Of a stretch of DNA of 64,000 nucleotides, positions 1-7,249 are shown in pieces. Location of the stretch: assembly GCA_944323535.1 (NCBI GenBank), contig CALUSW010000002.1, positions 1 to 64,000 of the forward strand. Reading direction: 5' to 3'. The position numbers and the translations under genes were made by a program. The notes under the pieces were generated by a model. It had not been told where the DNA came from and ran no database searches. It worked only from the letters and a program-made list of their open reading frames with translations. The number at the start of each line of letters is the position of its first letter. The stretch's first letter is position 1. This DNA comes from Candidatus Gastranaerophilales bacterium. Lineage in GTDB: Bacteria; Cyanobacteriota; Vampirovibrionia; Gastranaerophilales; Gastranaerophilaceae.

Positions 1-61
1 TAACTTAATCATTTTTTTTTGTCAACAGTTTATTAACCGTTTTTGCAGATAAAAATAAAAC

Positions 62-90
62 TTGACATATTATAGACATTTGTCTATAAT
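62..90 (+). promoter_or_regulatory. Sigma-70-type promoter of the LexA/UmuD-like gene
   Basis: A perfect TTGACA at 62-67 and TATAAT at 85-90 are separated by 17 nt, the optimal sigma-70 layout. The predicted transcription start, about 7 nt past the -10 box, falls on or next to the ATG at 97. The message would then be leaderless, and no Shine-Dalgarno sequence is visible. Confidence 0.85.
70..89. promoter_or_regulatory. Palindromic operator, candidate SOS box
   Basis: This is a perfect 9-bp inverted repeat, TTATAGACA (70-78) and TGTCTATAA (81-89), around a 2-nt TT centre. It fills the promoter spacer and overlaps the -10 box, so a bound repressor would block RNA polymerase. The gene immediately downstream encodes a helix-turn-helix protein with a LexA-type autoprotease domain, so autorepression is the simplest reading. 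The core TAGACA-TT-TGTCTA differs from the LexA boxes I know from E. coli, Firmicutes and Cyanobacteria. Confidence 0.7.
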
Positions 91-96
91 ATAAAT

Positions 97-672
97 ATGC
101 TTACGGAAAAACAAAAAATATTCTTCGAAAAATTAAAAGAATTATACGGAAAAGAAGTATTGCCGAGCTTTGATATCATAGCAAAGGATTTTGGCTTTAA
201 ACATAAAAACTCTGTATGGCAGTATTTTAATAAACTAAAAGAAGAGGATTTAATACAGGAAAAAAATAACAGATTTTATATAAATAAAGAATTATTCGGA
301 GCTGTTCTGTTTTCCTCCGCAGTAAAAGCCGGTTTTGCTTCCGTTGCTGATGACTATGCGGAAAAAAGAGTATCGCTTGATGACAGTTTTGAAATTAACA
401 ATCCTTCTACATTCCTGTTTACCGTCTCGGGTGATTCAATGATTGAACTTGGTATATTTGAAGGGGATAAGGTAATTGTGAAAAAAACAAATACCGCTAA
501 AGACGGAGATATAGTTATTGCATATATAGACGGCGGTTATACCCTAAAAACATACAGGAACAGAAAAAATCAGGTCTGGCTTGAGCCTGCAAACCCTGAT
601 TATCCCAATTTATATCCGAAGGAACAATTAATTATATTCGGAGTTGCTCAAGGGATAGTGCGAAAGTTATAA
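97..672 (+). CDS. LexA/UmuD-like S24 autoprotease with N-terminal helix-turn-helix
   Basis: 191 residues. Residues 1-65 look like a LexA-type winged helix. Residues 70-191 form an S24 self-cleaving domain that resembles UmuD more than typical LexA, including a KAGFAS stretch followed by DDY. The Ala78-Gly79 bond is the likely cleavage site. Ser114 (in SGDSM) and Lys151 (in TLKTY) form the Ser/Lys dyad, and their 37-residue spacing equals that of UmuD (60/97) and LexA (119/156). The protein is probably a DNA-damage-responsive repressor of itself and perhaps of the downstream polymerase. Whether it also does UmuD's job as a polymerase partner cannot be seen. ATG 97 is chosen because the DNA-binding fold begins at once, although it has no ribosome binding site. 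Confidence 0.88.
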   Translation: MLTEKQKIFFEKLKELYGKEVLPSFDIIAKDFGFKHKNSVWQYFNKLKEEDLIQEKNNRFYINKELFGAVLFSSAVKAGFASVADDYAEKRVSLDDSFEINNPSTFLFTVSGDSMIELGIFEGDKVIVKKTNTAKDGDIVIAYIDGGYTLKTYRNRKNQVWLEPANPDYPNLYPKEQLIIFGVAQGIVRKL

Positions 673-704
673 ATTATTCAAATATAAAATTTATTCTTCA
701 AAAA

Positions 705-752
705 TTGCGGGGATTTTCATTCCTCCAATATAATGTCCCCGCAAAATTTTTC
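705..752 (+). terminator. Hairpin with T-rich tail between the regulator and umuC
   Basis: TTGCGGGGA (705-713) pairs with TCCCCGCAA (736-744) around a 22-nt loop, and a T-rich run follows from 747. It is GC-rich in an AT-rich background, so it is a plausible intrinsic terminator or attenuator. It would reduce read-through from the regulator into the polymerase gene. The loop is long for a strong terminator. Confidence 0.5.
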
Positions 753-766
753 TTAAAGGCTGCGGA

Positions 767-1981
767 ATGGAACAAAAGACAATTTTACTGGTTGATGCTA
801 ATAATTTTTTTGCGGGATGCGAAATATTAATGAATCCTTCTTTGAAGGGCAGACCTGTTTGTGTTTTGAGTAATAATGACGGCTGTGTTATTGCCCGCTC
901 ATATGAAGCTAAGAAACTGGGAATTCCAATGGGTATTCCTTATTTTATGGCTAAAAAAAGTTATAAAGATGTTGTATATTTAAGTGCAAATTTTTCTTTA
1001 TATCATGATATATCGCAGAGAATGATGAAATATCTTGAACGATATTCCGATAAAATTGATATTTATTCAATAGATGAAGCTTTTCTGGATGTGACTGATA
1101 TTAATAAAATATTCGGTCTTTCTTATAAACAGCTTGCGGAAAAAATAAAAAATGATATAGAAACGGAAATCGGAATTTCTGTTTCAGTAGGAGCTGCAAA
1201 TTCAAAAATTCTTGCTAAAATGGCTGCTCATAAGGCCAAAGCTTTAACCGGAGTTTATATGATTGAAAAACATATGATAAAGGAAGAACTTGAAAATATT
1301 CCTGTTGAGGAAATATGGGGGGTCGGAAAAAATACCGCCAGAAGTTTAAAAAAATTCGGAATTTTTTATGCTGATGAAATTTTATTAAAGGAAGATTCAT
1401 TTTATAAAAAGAACTACGGAAAAAGAGGAATGGAACTTAAATATGAGCTTATGGGCGAGAGTGTAATTCCTCTTACCGGAATTGCGGAAAAACCAAAATC
1501 CATACAAAAAACCCGCGCTTTCCCGGTTTTTTCATCAGATAGAAATTATATAAAGACCGAATTATATTTTCATCTTCATAATGTATGTAAAAAATTGCGG
1601 GAGAATAATCAGGAAGCATTAACAATTGCAGTAATGCTGAGAACAAAAGATTTCAGAGTTTTTTATAATGAGGAAAAACTTGAAAGTTTTGTCAACAGTG
1701 AAATTCTTTTGGCAAATACGGTTGACAGACTGTTTCATTCAATATATAACCCAGAAATTATTTATCGTTCCTCCGGTATTTTTGTTAGTAATTTGAGAGA
1801 TTTGCAAAATTTTCAGCTTCCATTATTTACTTCCGAAAAGAATTTTAAAGGAAAAAAAATATCAAAAATAATAGATAAGTTTGATGAAAAATACGGCCGC
1901 GGCGTTTTAGCAATCGGCACATCCGGAATAAAAAATATTATGGAAAAACATAAAAGAATAATGAATTTAAAGTCTGTTTAA
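767..1981 (+). CDS. umuC: Y-family translesion DNA polymerase, UmuC type
   Basis: 404 residues. The Y-family catalytic carboxylates are present: Asp10 in LLVDANN, and Asp103/Glu104 in the YSIDEAF motif. They are followed by a helix-hairpin-helix region near residues 180-200 (WGVGKNTARSLKKFG) and the little-finger domain. The last ~60 residues resemble the C-terminal extension of UmuC-type rather than DinB-type polymerases. It synthesises DNA across lesions when the replicative polymerase stalls. An AAAGG site (755-759) precedes ATG 767. The upstream S24 protein mirrors the umuD-umuC arrangement, supporting SOS control. A hairpin separates the two genes, so polymerase output may be kept below regulator output. 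Confidence 0.93.
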   Translation: MEQKTILLVDANNFFAGCEILMNPSLKGRPVCVLSNNDGCVIARSYEAKKLGIPMGIPYFMAKKSYKDVVYLSANFSLYHDISQRMMKYLERYSDKIDIYSIDEAFLDVTDINKIFGLSYKQLAEKIKNDIETEIGISVSVGAANSKILAKMAAHKAKALTGVYMIEKHMIKEELENIPVEEIWGVGKNTARSLKKFGIFYADEILLKEDSFYKKNYGKRGMELKYELMGESVIPLTGIAEKPKSIQKTRAFPVFSSDRNYIKTELYFHLHNVCKKLRENNQEALTIAVMLRTKDFRVFYNEEKLESFVNSEILLANTVDRLFHSIYNPEIIYRSSGIFVSNLRDLQNFQLPLFTSEKNFKGKKISKIIDKFDEKYGRGVLAIGTSGIKNIMEKHKRIMNLKSV

Positions 1982-1992
1982 ATTTTGTAATT

Positions 1993-2892
1993 ATGGATTG
2001 GAAAGAGAAATATTTATATGATATAAAAATAAAAGAGGATATGTTGTTGAAATTATTTTTTGTAAAAATATTAATATTTTCTTTACTCTTAAACGGTATA
2101 TTGTTTGCCGTTCCTGCGTTTGCCGAGGTTGTTCATCTTGAACCGGTAGAAAAAAATAAGCTTGAACTTCATGAAAAAAGTAATATACAGAAAAAAAATC
2201 TTGTAATTAAGGACAGGCAGGTCATTGAAGATTTGATAATGATGCAGAAAGAGGAAGAAATAAAAGATATCGAACTTTTGTGGCGTGCAACAATTGATAA
2301 TAATACATTAATTAAATTTACAATGAATAAACTTAATACTCCGGAGTCGCAAAGAAGACTTCATTCTTCTTTAATGGCAAAAAGTTTGTCTGCTTTAATA
2401 TACGGTGCAAGTTTTATTCCGATGTTTACGGGAAGTGATGCAATGATTCAATCAGCGTCATTTTCGGCAGGAAGGTTAGCAAATAATTTTTTAAATAAAG
2501 ATTCTGCAGCAGGGCAGCAGGCTCCTATTACAGATACCGAATTAATTCAGCTTGCAGGCACCATAGAAGAATTGCAGGAAAAAATAATTTCTTCTTATTA
2601 CGAATATAAAGGGGCTTTAAATAAATTAAAAGATACAAGAGCAAGGATTATTCTTTATAACAAAAACTATGCCAGAGCCCTTGAGAGTAATTCTGTAACA
2701 GAGCTTGTTGTTTCCTCTGCTTTGTATGAAGATATGCAGCTGCAGGAATATAAACAGGAACAGGAGGCAAAAAAATATTATCTTTCACTTGAAAGACTGG
2801 CAGGCAAAAAGGCTGTTGACAGTCTTATACTTTCTCAATATGCCTTAAAAAATCAGCTTTTGGACACTGAAAATATGAGTAAACAGAAATGA
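1993..2892 (+). CDS. Exported helical protein, first of a tandem paralogous pair
   Basis: Up to 299 residues. A hydrophobic export signal at about residues 17-45 ends near AFAEVV. The rest is mainly helical, with a short glycine/alanine-rich stretch in the middle. It is paralogous to the next gene. Shared landmarks are E-L-L-W / Q-I-L-W followed by [LT]IKF and KL[NS][TN]P, then T-D-[TA]-[ED]-[LM]-I leading into a long helix with YY[ED]Y, and a C-terminal LAGKKAVDSL-like segment. The C-terminal helices faintly recall outer-membrane efflux (TolC-family) proteins, but it is too short to be one. The start is uncertain: ATG 1993 has no ribosome site. ATG 2041 or TTG 2047, just past GAGG (2035-2038), would give a cleaner signal peptide. 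No function can be assigned. Confidence 0.7.
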   Translation: MDWKEKYLYDIKIKEDMLLKLFFVKILIFSLLLNGILFAVPAFAEVVHLEPVEKNKLELHEKSNIQKKNLVIKDRQVIEDLIMMQKEEEIKDIELLWRATIDNNTLIKFTMNKLNTPESQRRLHSSLMAKSLSALIYGASFIPMFTGSDAMIQSASFSAGRLANNFLNKDSAAGQQAPITDTELIQLAGTIEELQEKIISSYYEYKGALNKLKDTRARIILYNKNYARALESNSVTELVVSSALYEDMQLQEYKQEQEAKKYYLSLERLAGKKAVDSLILSQYALKNQLLDTENMSKQK

Positions 2893-3773
2893 TGAAAAGA
2901 TTTTTATTAATATTGATATTCTTATTTTTAAGTATGGAAAATGTGTATGCACAGCAGGAATCAGGAGAATTAAAAGAACCTAAAAAGCCTGCATACCGCC
3001 TTGGTGTTACTTATGATATTGAAAAAGAATACAAAGTTACCGATTTATCTCAAAGACAGTCGGAGAAAACAGCATCTTATGAAAAAGAATATATAAAAAA
3101 TCTGACATATGCTGATAGTTCCTTAAAAGATTTATCTAATGAAATATCCAAGCTTTTGACAATTGAAAAAGAAGAAATGCTGGAACATATTCAGATTTTG
3201 TGGACAGGTGCGGCGCTAAAAAGCGAAACAATAAAATTTGCACTTTATAAATTATCCAATCCTGATGCGGATAAACCGGATGAAACAATTATAAAAAAAA
3301 TAATTCGTCCTCTTTCCACTGTTTCTACAATTGCGGGGGCGGGTCTTGGTGATCCTTTCAGTGCCACTGCCGCACTTGTTGGCGGACATTTCTTAAATGC
3401 TCTTTCTTTTAATGATAAAGACTTAAATTATAAATATACGAAAGTAACCGATGCGGATATGATTGTTCTTATCACAAAAGTTGATAATATGCAGAAAAAA
3501 GTTATAGATAAATATTATGATTATATGACGACTTATAATCTGCTTTTTATGGCAGAGAATAATTTGAAAAAGCGGGAAGAAAGATATAACGCGTCTTTTT
3601 ATCAGAATGAAGAGCAATTATTGATTGCCGATGCTTATTACCGCTCGGCAATAGATAATAAAGCTAAATTAGAACTTGAATTTCTAGAGAACAGAGCTGC
3701 TCTTGAACAATTAGTCGGGATAGAAGCGCTTTCCGAATTTGAAAAATTATTATTAAAAAAGGCAAAAAATTAA
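2889..3773 (+). CDS. Exported helical protein, second of a tandem paralogous pair
   Basis: 294 residues, starting in an ATGA overlap with the previous stop, so translation is probably coupled. A signal peptide covers about residues 1-22, ending at VYAQQ. The body shares its landmarks with the preceding paralog: QILWTGAALKSETIKF, KLSNPD, TDADMIVL, KYYDYM, and a C-terminal NRAALEQLVG. That last motif resembles the RAALERLVG-like helices of TolC-type proteins, but no beta-barrel insertion regions are evident. It is likely periplasmic or envelope-associated and may pair with its neighbour. It ends 3 nt before the convergent stop of the RSH gene. Function unknown. Confidence 0.75.
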   Translation: MMKRFLLILIFLFLSMENVYAQQESGELKEPKKPAYRLGVTYDIEKEYKVTDLSQRQSEKTASYEKEYIKNLTYADSSLKDLSNEISKLLTIEKEEMLEHIQILWTGAALKSETIKFALYKLSNPDADKPDETIIKKIIRPLSTVSTIAGAGLGDPFSATAALVGGHFLNALSFNDKDLNYKYTKVTDADMIVLITKVDNMQKKVIDKYYDYMTTYNLLFMAENNLKKREERYNASFYQNEEQLLIADAYYRSAIDNKAKLELEFLENRAALEQLVGIEALSEFEKLLLKKAKN

Positions 3774-3776
3774 TTT

Positions 3777-5981
3777 TTAATTTTTGTTTTTTGTTTTCTT
3801 ACTTTTTTGTTTTTGCTCCGGTATTGCTTTTACTTTTGTATTCATTTGAATTCTTTTTACTGAATATACATCCGGTAATGACTGGAAAGCATTTATAACC
3901 GCATTTAATTTGTCTATTCCGTTTACTTCAACACCTAATTCTATAATTCCTATTTTTTTTGCCGTATTTGTTTTTACGTTAGCATAAGTAATATTAGTAT
4001 CGCAGTCCGCTGCTTTTATAAGAATATCTTTAAGCATACCCATCTTATCAAGTGCATTGATTCTTATGGAAGTAACATAAGTTTTATTCGGGTTTTCGTT
4101 ATTTTTCCAGCTTATTTTCATCAAACGTTCTTCCGGAACGGCGTCTAAAGAAGGGCAGTCTATCCTGTGAATGGAAACACCTTTACCTCTTGTAATAACT
4201 CCCACAATGTGTTCACCGGGAACCGGAGAGCAGCATTTTGCAAAACTGTAAAGCATTCCTTCCAAACCGACAATTTCGTCTTTATATTGTTTTTTCTTCT
4301 TTGTGGAGACAAATTGATTTGTTTCTTCGCTTACGGGTTTTTTAATTCTGCTTATTACTTTGTTAATTGTTGTTTCACCGTTTCCCACAGCGGCAAATAA
4401 GTCTTCAACACTTATATAATTCAATGCTTTTGCTATTTCAAGGAAATTACCGTTTTTCATATTTTCATCAAATATTGATTTCGTAAGTTCTTGTTCAAGC
4501 ATAGATTTTCCGGTTGCGGCATGTTCTTCTTTATTATGTTTTTTAAACCATTGCCGGATTTTTGACTGCGCCTGCTTTGTTACACAAAATTTAAGCCAGT
4601 GCAGTTTCGGTGTTCCTGTTTTTGATGTGAATAATTCTACAATGTCGCCGTTATTTAATTTTGTATCTAATTGAGCAATTCTTCCGTTGATTAAGGCTCC
4701 TGTTGTTTTATAGCCGACTTCGGAATGGATTCTGAAGGCAAAATCGATTGGTGTTGCGTTTAGCGGTAAATCAATTATATCTCCCATTGGTGTAAAAGCG
4801 AAAACCTGATTTCCGAATAAATCAATTTTTACTTTTTCCACAAATTCATTAGCATTTGAGGCTTCTTTATCAAGTTCAATCATCTGGTGCATCCAGGAAA
4901 ATTTAATATCATCTTCTGAGGCAGCTTTAATTGAGCCTGATTCTTTATATTTCCAGTGAGCAGCAACACCGTATTCGGCGACTTTATGCATTTCATGGGT
5001 TCTTATTTGAACTTCAAGCGGTTTTTGTTTAGGTCCGATTACCGATGTATGCAGTGATTTATAGCCGTTTCCTTTAGGCATTGCAATATAATCTTTAAAT
5101 CTTCCCGGAATAGGTTTAAACAAAGAATGAATAATACCAAGGACCTCATAACACTGGCGTTCCGTATCGACAATTACTCTTACGGCGGTTATGTCATATA
5201 AATCATTAAAAGCGACATTGAGTCTTTGCATTTTCTTATAAATGCTGTAATAATGTTTTGCTCTGCCTGTAATATCTGCTTTTATTTCATTTCTTTTTAA
5301 ACTTTCCGATATTTCATCTATTAAAAGTTTTACGGTATTTTCCCTTTCAACTTTTTTCTGGGCAACAAGTTTTGCTATTTCAAAATATTTTTCGGGATTA
5401 AGATATCTTAAAGAGAGATCTTCCAGTTCTGCTTTAATTTTACCTATACCTAGTCTGTTTGCCAGAGGAGCAAATATATCAAGAGTTTCCTGAGCAATTT
5501 TTACTTGTTTAGCCGGCGTCATATAATTAAGGGTTCTCATATTATGCAGTCTGTCTGCGAGTTTAAGAAATATTACTCTGACATCTTTTGCCATAGCAAT
5601 AAATAACCGTCTAAAGTTTTCCGCCTGTCTTTCTTCTTTTGATTTGAACTGTAGTTTATCGAGTTTTGTAATACCAAGTACTAAGTTTAATACGTCTTCG
5701 CCAAATTCTGCTCCGAGCTGCTCCGGTGTAATTCCTGTATCTTCTATGGTATCATGCAGTAAAGATGCCATTAATGTATGTTTATCAACTCTCAATGTTG
5801 CAAGAATTTTTGCAACTTCTACGGGGTGAATAATATATGGCTCTTCACTTACTCTGTACTGTCCGGCATGCAGTTTTTCCGCAAACTTAAATGCTTTATA
5901 TATTTCTTGAATGTCTTCTTCTGAACGGTTTTGTTCTTTTAATATTTTTTCTAGACCTGTAAATAAATTTGCCTGTTCCAT
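3777..5981 (-). CDS. rsh: Bifunctional (p)ppGpp synthetase/hydrolase, RelA/SpoT family
   Basis: 734 residues, the usual full length of a long RSH enzyme. The order is an HD hydrolase domain with His76-Asp77 (SLLHDTIEDT), a synthetase domain around residues 235-345 (GRFKDYIAMPKGNGYKSLHT), a TGS domain around 390-450 (FAFTPMGDIIDLPLNATPID), and a C-terminal ACT domain near 650-715. It makes and degrades the stringent-response alarmone (p)ppGpp. The intact HD motif supports hydrolase as well as synthetase activity. An AGGA site precedes the ATG at 5981. The C-terminus is a lysine-rich tail. It is transcribed convergently with the exported paralog pair. Confidence 0.96.
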   Translation of the reverse strand: MEQANLFTGLEKILKEQNRSEEDIQEIYKAFKFAEKLHAGQYRVSEEPYIIHPVEVAKILATLRVDKHTLMASLLHDTIEDTGITPEQLGAEFGEDVLNLVLGITKLDKLQFKSKEERQAENFRRLFIAMAKDVRVIFLKLADRLHNMRTLNYMTPAKQVKIAQETLDIFAPLANRLGIGKIKAELEDLSLRYLNPEKYFEIAKLVAQKKVERENTVKLLIDEISESLKRNEIKADITGRAKHYYSIYKKMQRLNVAFNDLYDITAVRVIVDTERQCYEVLGIIHSLFKPIPGRFKDYIAMPKGNGYKSLHTSVIGPKQKPLEVQIRTHEMHKVAEYGVAAHWKYKESGSIKAASEDDIKFSWMHQMIELDKEASNANEFVEKVKIDLFGNQVFAFTPMGDIIDLPLNATPIDFAFRIHSEVGYKTTGALINGRIAQLDTKLNNGDIVELFTSKTGTPKLHWLKFCVTKQAQSKIRQWFKKHNKEEHAATGKSMLEQELTKSIFDENMKNGNFLEIAKALNYISVEDLFAAVGNGETTINKVISRIKKPVSEETNQFVSTKKKKQYKDEIVGLEGMLYSFAKCCSPVPGEHIVGVITRGKGVSIHRIDCPSLDAVPEERLMKISWKNNENPNKTYVTSIRINALDKMGMLKDILIKAADCDTNITYANVKTNTAKKIGIIELGVEVNGIDKLNAVINAFQSLPDVYSVKRIQMNTKVKAIPEQKQKSKKTKNKN

Positions 5982-6009
5982 ATTTATTCCTGCTATGCAA
6001 TCATATTTT

Positions 6010-6122
6010 CGGACAAAATTTCACAATAAGCCTGAACAGCCCGTGTGAGTAATATATTGAAAAAGTGATTATTAAAGTTTAAATATAGTATTTTTACTTT
6101 AATACAACACTAGATTATATTA
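6010..6122. repeat. Dispersed two-part repeat, interrupted copy
   Basis: Part A (6010-6036) matches 24429-24455 with 3 mismatches in 27 nt. Part B (6096-6122) matches 24461-24487 with 1 mismatch in 27 nt. Here the parts are 59 nt apart; in the other copy they are 5 nt apart. It lies between rsh and the yggU-like gene, outside any coding region. Confidence 0.65.
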
Positions 6123-6151
6123 CAATGTATTTTTGAATTTTTCCAGTTTGT

Positions 6152-6181
6152 TTGTAATACTTACTTCACTTGATGTATAAT
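6152..6181 (+). promoter_or_regulatory. Promoter of yggU-secG
   Basis: TTGTAA (6152-6157) and TATAAT (6176-6181) are 18 nt apart. The expected start site falls at about 6188-6189, on the ATG at 6189, and there is no Shine-Dalgarno sequence, suggesting another leaderless message. Confidence 0.6.
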
Positions 6182-6188
6182 TTTTTCT

Positions 6189-6524
6189 ATGGAGAGAAAG
6201 TTCAACTTTATTATAGAAAAAGGAAATGATGTAATTTTGATAATAAAATTGGTTCCTAATTCTTCTTTTAGTAAAGTTGTTGATTATACGGGAGAATTTA
6301 TAAGAATAAAAATTGCGTCGCCCGCTCTTGAAAATCGTGCAAATAGGGAACTGACAGCTTATTGCTCGCAGCTTTTTTGCGTAAATAAATCCAAAATTAA
6401 AATTGTTTCGGGTGAAAAATCAAAATTAAAAAAAATTCTTATTGAAGATACAAAAAGTGAAGATATTATACAAAAACTTATGTTTGTGTTAGACTCTGAA
6501 AATAAAAAAGATAAGAGGAAATAA
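6189..6524 (+). CDS. DUF167/UPF0235 family protein (YggU-like)
   Basis: 111 residues matching the small UPF0235/DUF167 family. The diagnostic stretches are KLVPNSSFSKV near residue 21, IKIASPALENRANRELT near 46, and IKIVSGEKSKLKKILIE near 75, corresponding to the family's A-P-[AP]-x-G-x-A-N and V-x-G-x-x-x-R-x-K motifs. The molecular role of the family is not established. The stop is 2 nt before the secG start, so the two genes form an operon. The ATG has no ribosome binding site and sits about 8 nt below a -10 box. Confidence 0.85.
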   Translation: MERKFNFIIEKGNDVILIIKLVPNSSFSKVVDYTGEFIRIKIASPALENRANRELTAYCSQLFCVNKSKIKIVSGEKSKLKKILIEDTKSEDIIQKLMFVLDSENKKDKRK

Positions 6525-6526
6525 AA

Positions 6527-6751
6527 ATGCTTACAACTATTTGGATAATTCAAATAATATCAGCAGTATTATTAATTATAATGGTTCTTTTGCATTCTCC
6601 GAAGGGAGACGGCTTAGGTGCTATCGGCGGCGCTGCAAATTTATTTACATCTCAAAAAAGTGCGGAAAAAGGTTTAAATCATTTTACATATGTTCTTTCT
6701 GCAATATTTCTTGTATGTTCTTTCATTACAGGTTATCATTTATTCAGCTAA
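6527..6751 (+). CDS. secG: Preprotein translocase subunit SecG
   Basis: 74 residues with two membrane segments (about 4-22 and 52-72) joined by the conserved SecG loop HSPKGDGLGAIGGAANLF. SecG is an accessory subunit of the SecYEG channel in the cytoplasmic membrane. A GAGGAAATAAA site overlaps the end of the upstream gene. Length and topology are normal for the family. Confidence 0.93.
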   Translation: MLTTIWIIQIISAVLLIIMVLLHSPKGDGLGAIGGAANLFTSQKSAEKGLNHFTYVLSAIFLVCSFITGYHLFS

Positions 6752-6783
6752 AAAAAAACCTGCATAATTACATATTTTGCAGG
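6751..6783 (-). terminator. Terminator of the dut transcript
   Basis: Read on the minus strand, CCTGCA (6783-6778) pairs with TGCAGG (6764-6759) and is followed by an eight-T run (complement of 6751-6758). It lies 30 nt past the dut stop and abuts the secG stop on the other strand. Confidence 0.6.
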
Positions 6784-6812
6784 GTGTTAAATAAATTATA
6801 GTATAGGAAACC

Positions 6813-7247
6813 TTAAAAGCCCGTTGAGCCGAATCCTCCTTCTCCTCTTTTGGATTCTGCCAGTTCGGTTGTTACTTCAATTTGAGCTTTTTCTACTTTT
6901 GCTATAACCATTTGAGCAATTCTGTCATCAGGTTTTATTGTATATTCTTCATTTGATAAATTAACAAGTCCTACGCAGACTTCTCCTCTATAGTCTGCGT
7001 CAACTGTACCGACAGCGTTTATTAATGTTATTCCATGTTTTACAGACAGACCTGATCTCGCTCTTATTTGTGCTTCATATTCAACTGGTATTTCAATTTT
7101 TATTCCCGTTGGTATAAGTACTCTCTCCAGCGGTTTTAAAGTTATTTCTTTTTCAATCGCTGCATATAAATCCATACCGGATGAACCCTCTGTTTTATAT
7201 TCCGGCAAAAATTTATTGTGCGGCATTCTTGTTATCTTCATTTTCAT
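6813..7247 (-). CDS. dut: dUTP diphosphatase
   Basis: 144 residues, normal for trimeric dUTPase. All five motifs are visible: GSSGMDLYA (I), RARSGLSVKHGI (II), NAVGTVDADYRGE (III), DRIAQMVI (IV) and the glycine-rich RGEGGFGSTGF at the C-terminus (V). It hydrolyses dUTP to dUMP, limiting uracil in DNA and supplying dTMP synthesis. An AGGAGAA ribosome site precedes the ATG at 7247 and overlaps the upstream gene's end, so the two are cotranscribed. Confidence 0.96.
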   Translation of the reverse strand: MKMKITRMPHNKFLPEYKTEGSSGMDLYAAIEKEITLKPLERVLIPTGIKIEIPVEYEAQIRARSGLSVKHGITLINAVGTVDADYRGEVCVGLVNLSNEEYTIKPDDRIAQMVIAKVEKAQIEVTTELAESKRGEGGFGSTGF

Positions 7248-7249
7248 GT

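Noticed and set aside
1-3773. Prophage remnant suggested by the S24 regulator plus UmuC
   Set aside because: No integrase, portal, terminase, attachment site or tRNA was found; the genes read as a chromosomal SOS cassette.
6541-6801. 86-residue frame overlapping secG in another frame
   Set aside because: SecG is unambiguous in the other frame; this frame is Phe/Arg/Cys-rich shadow sequence.
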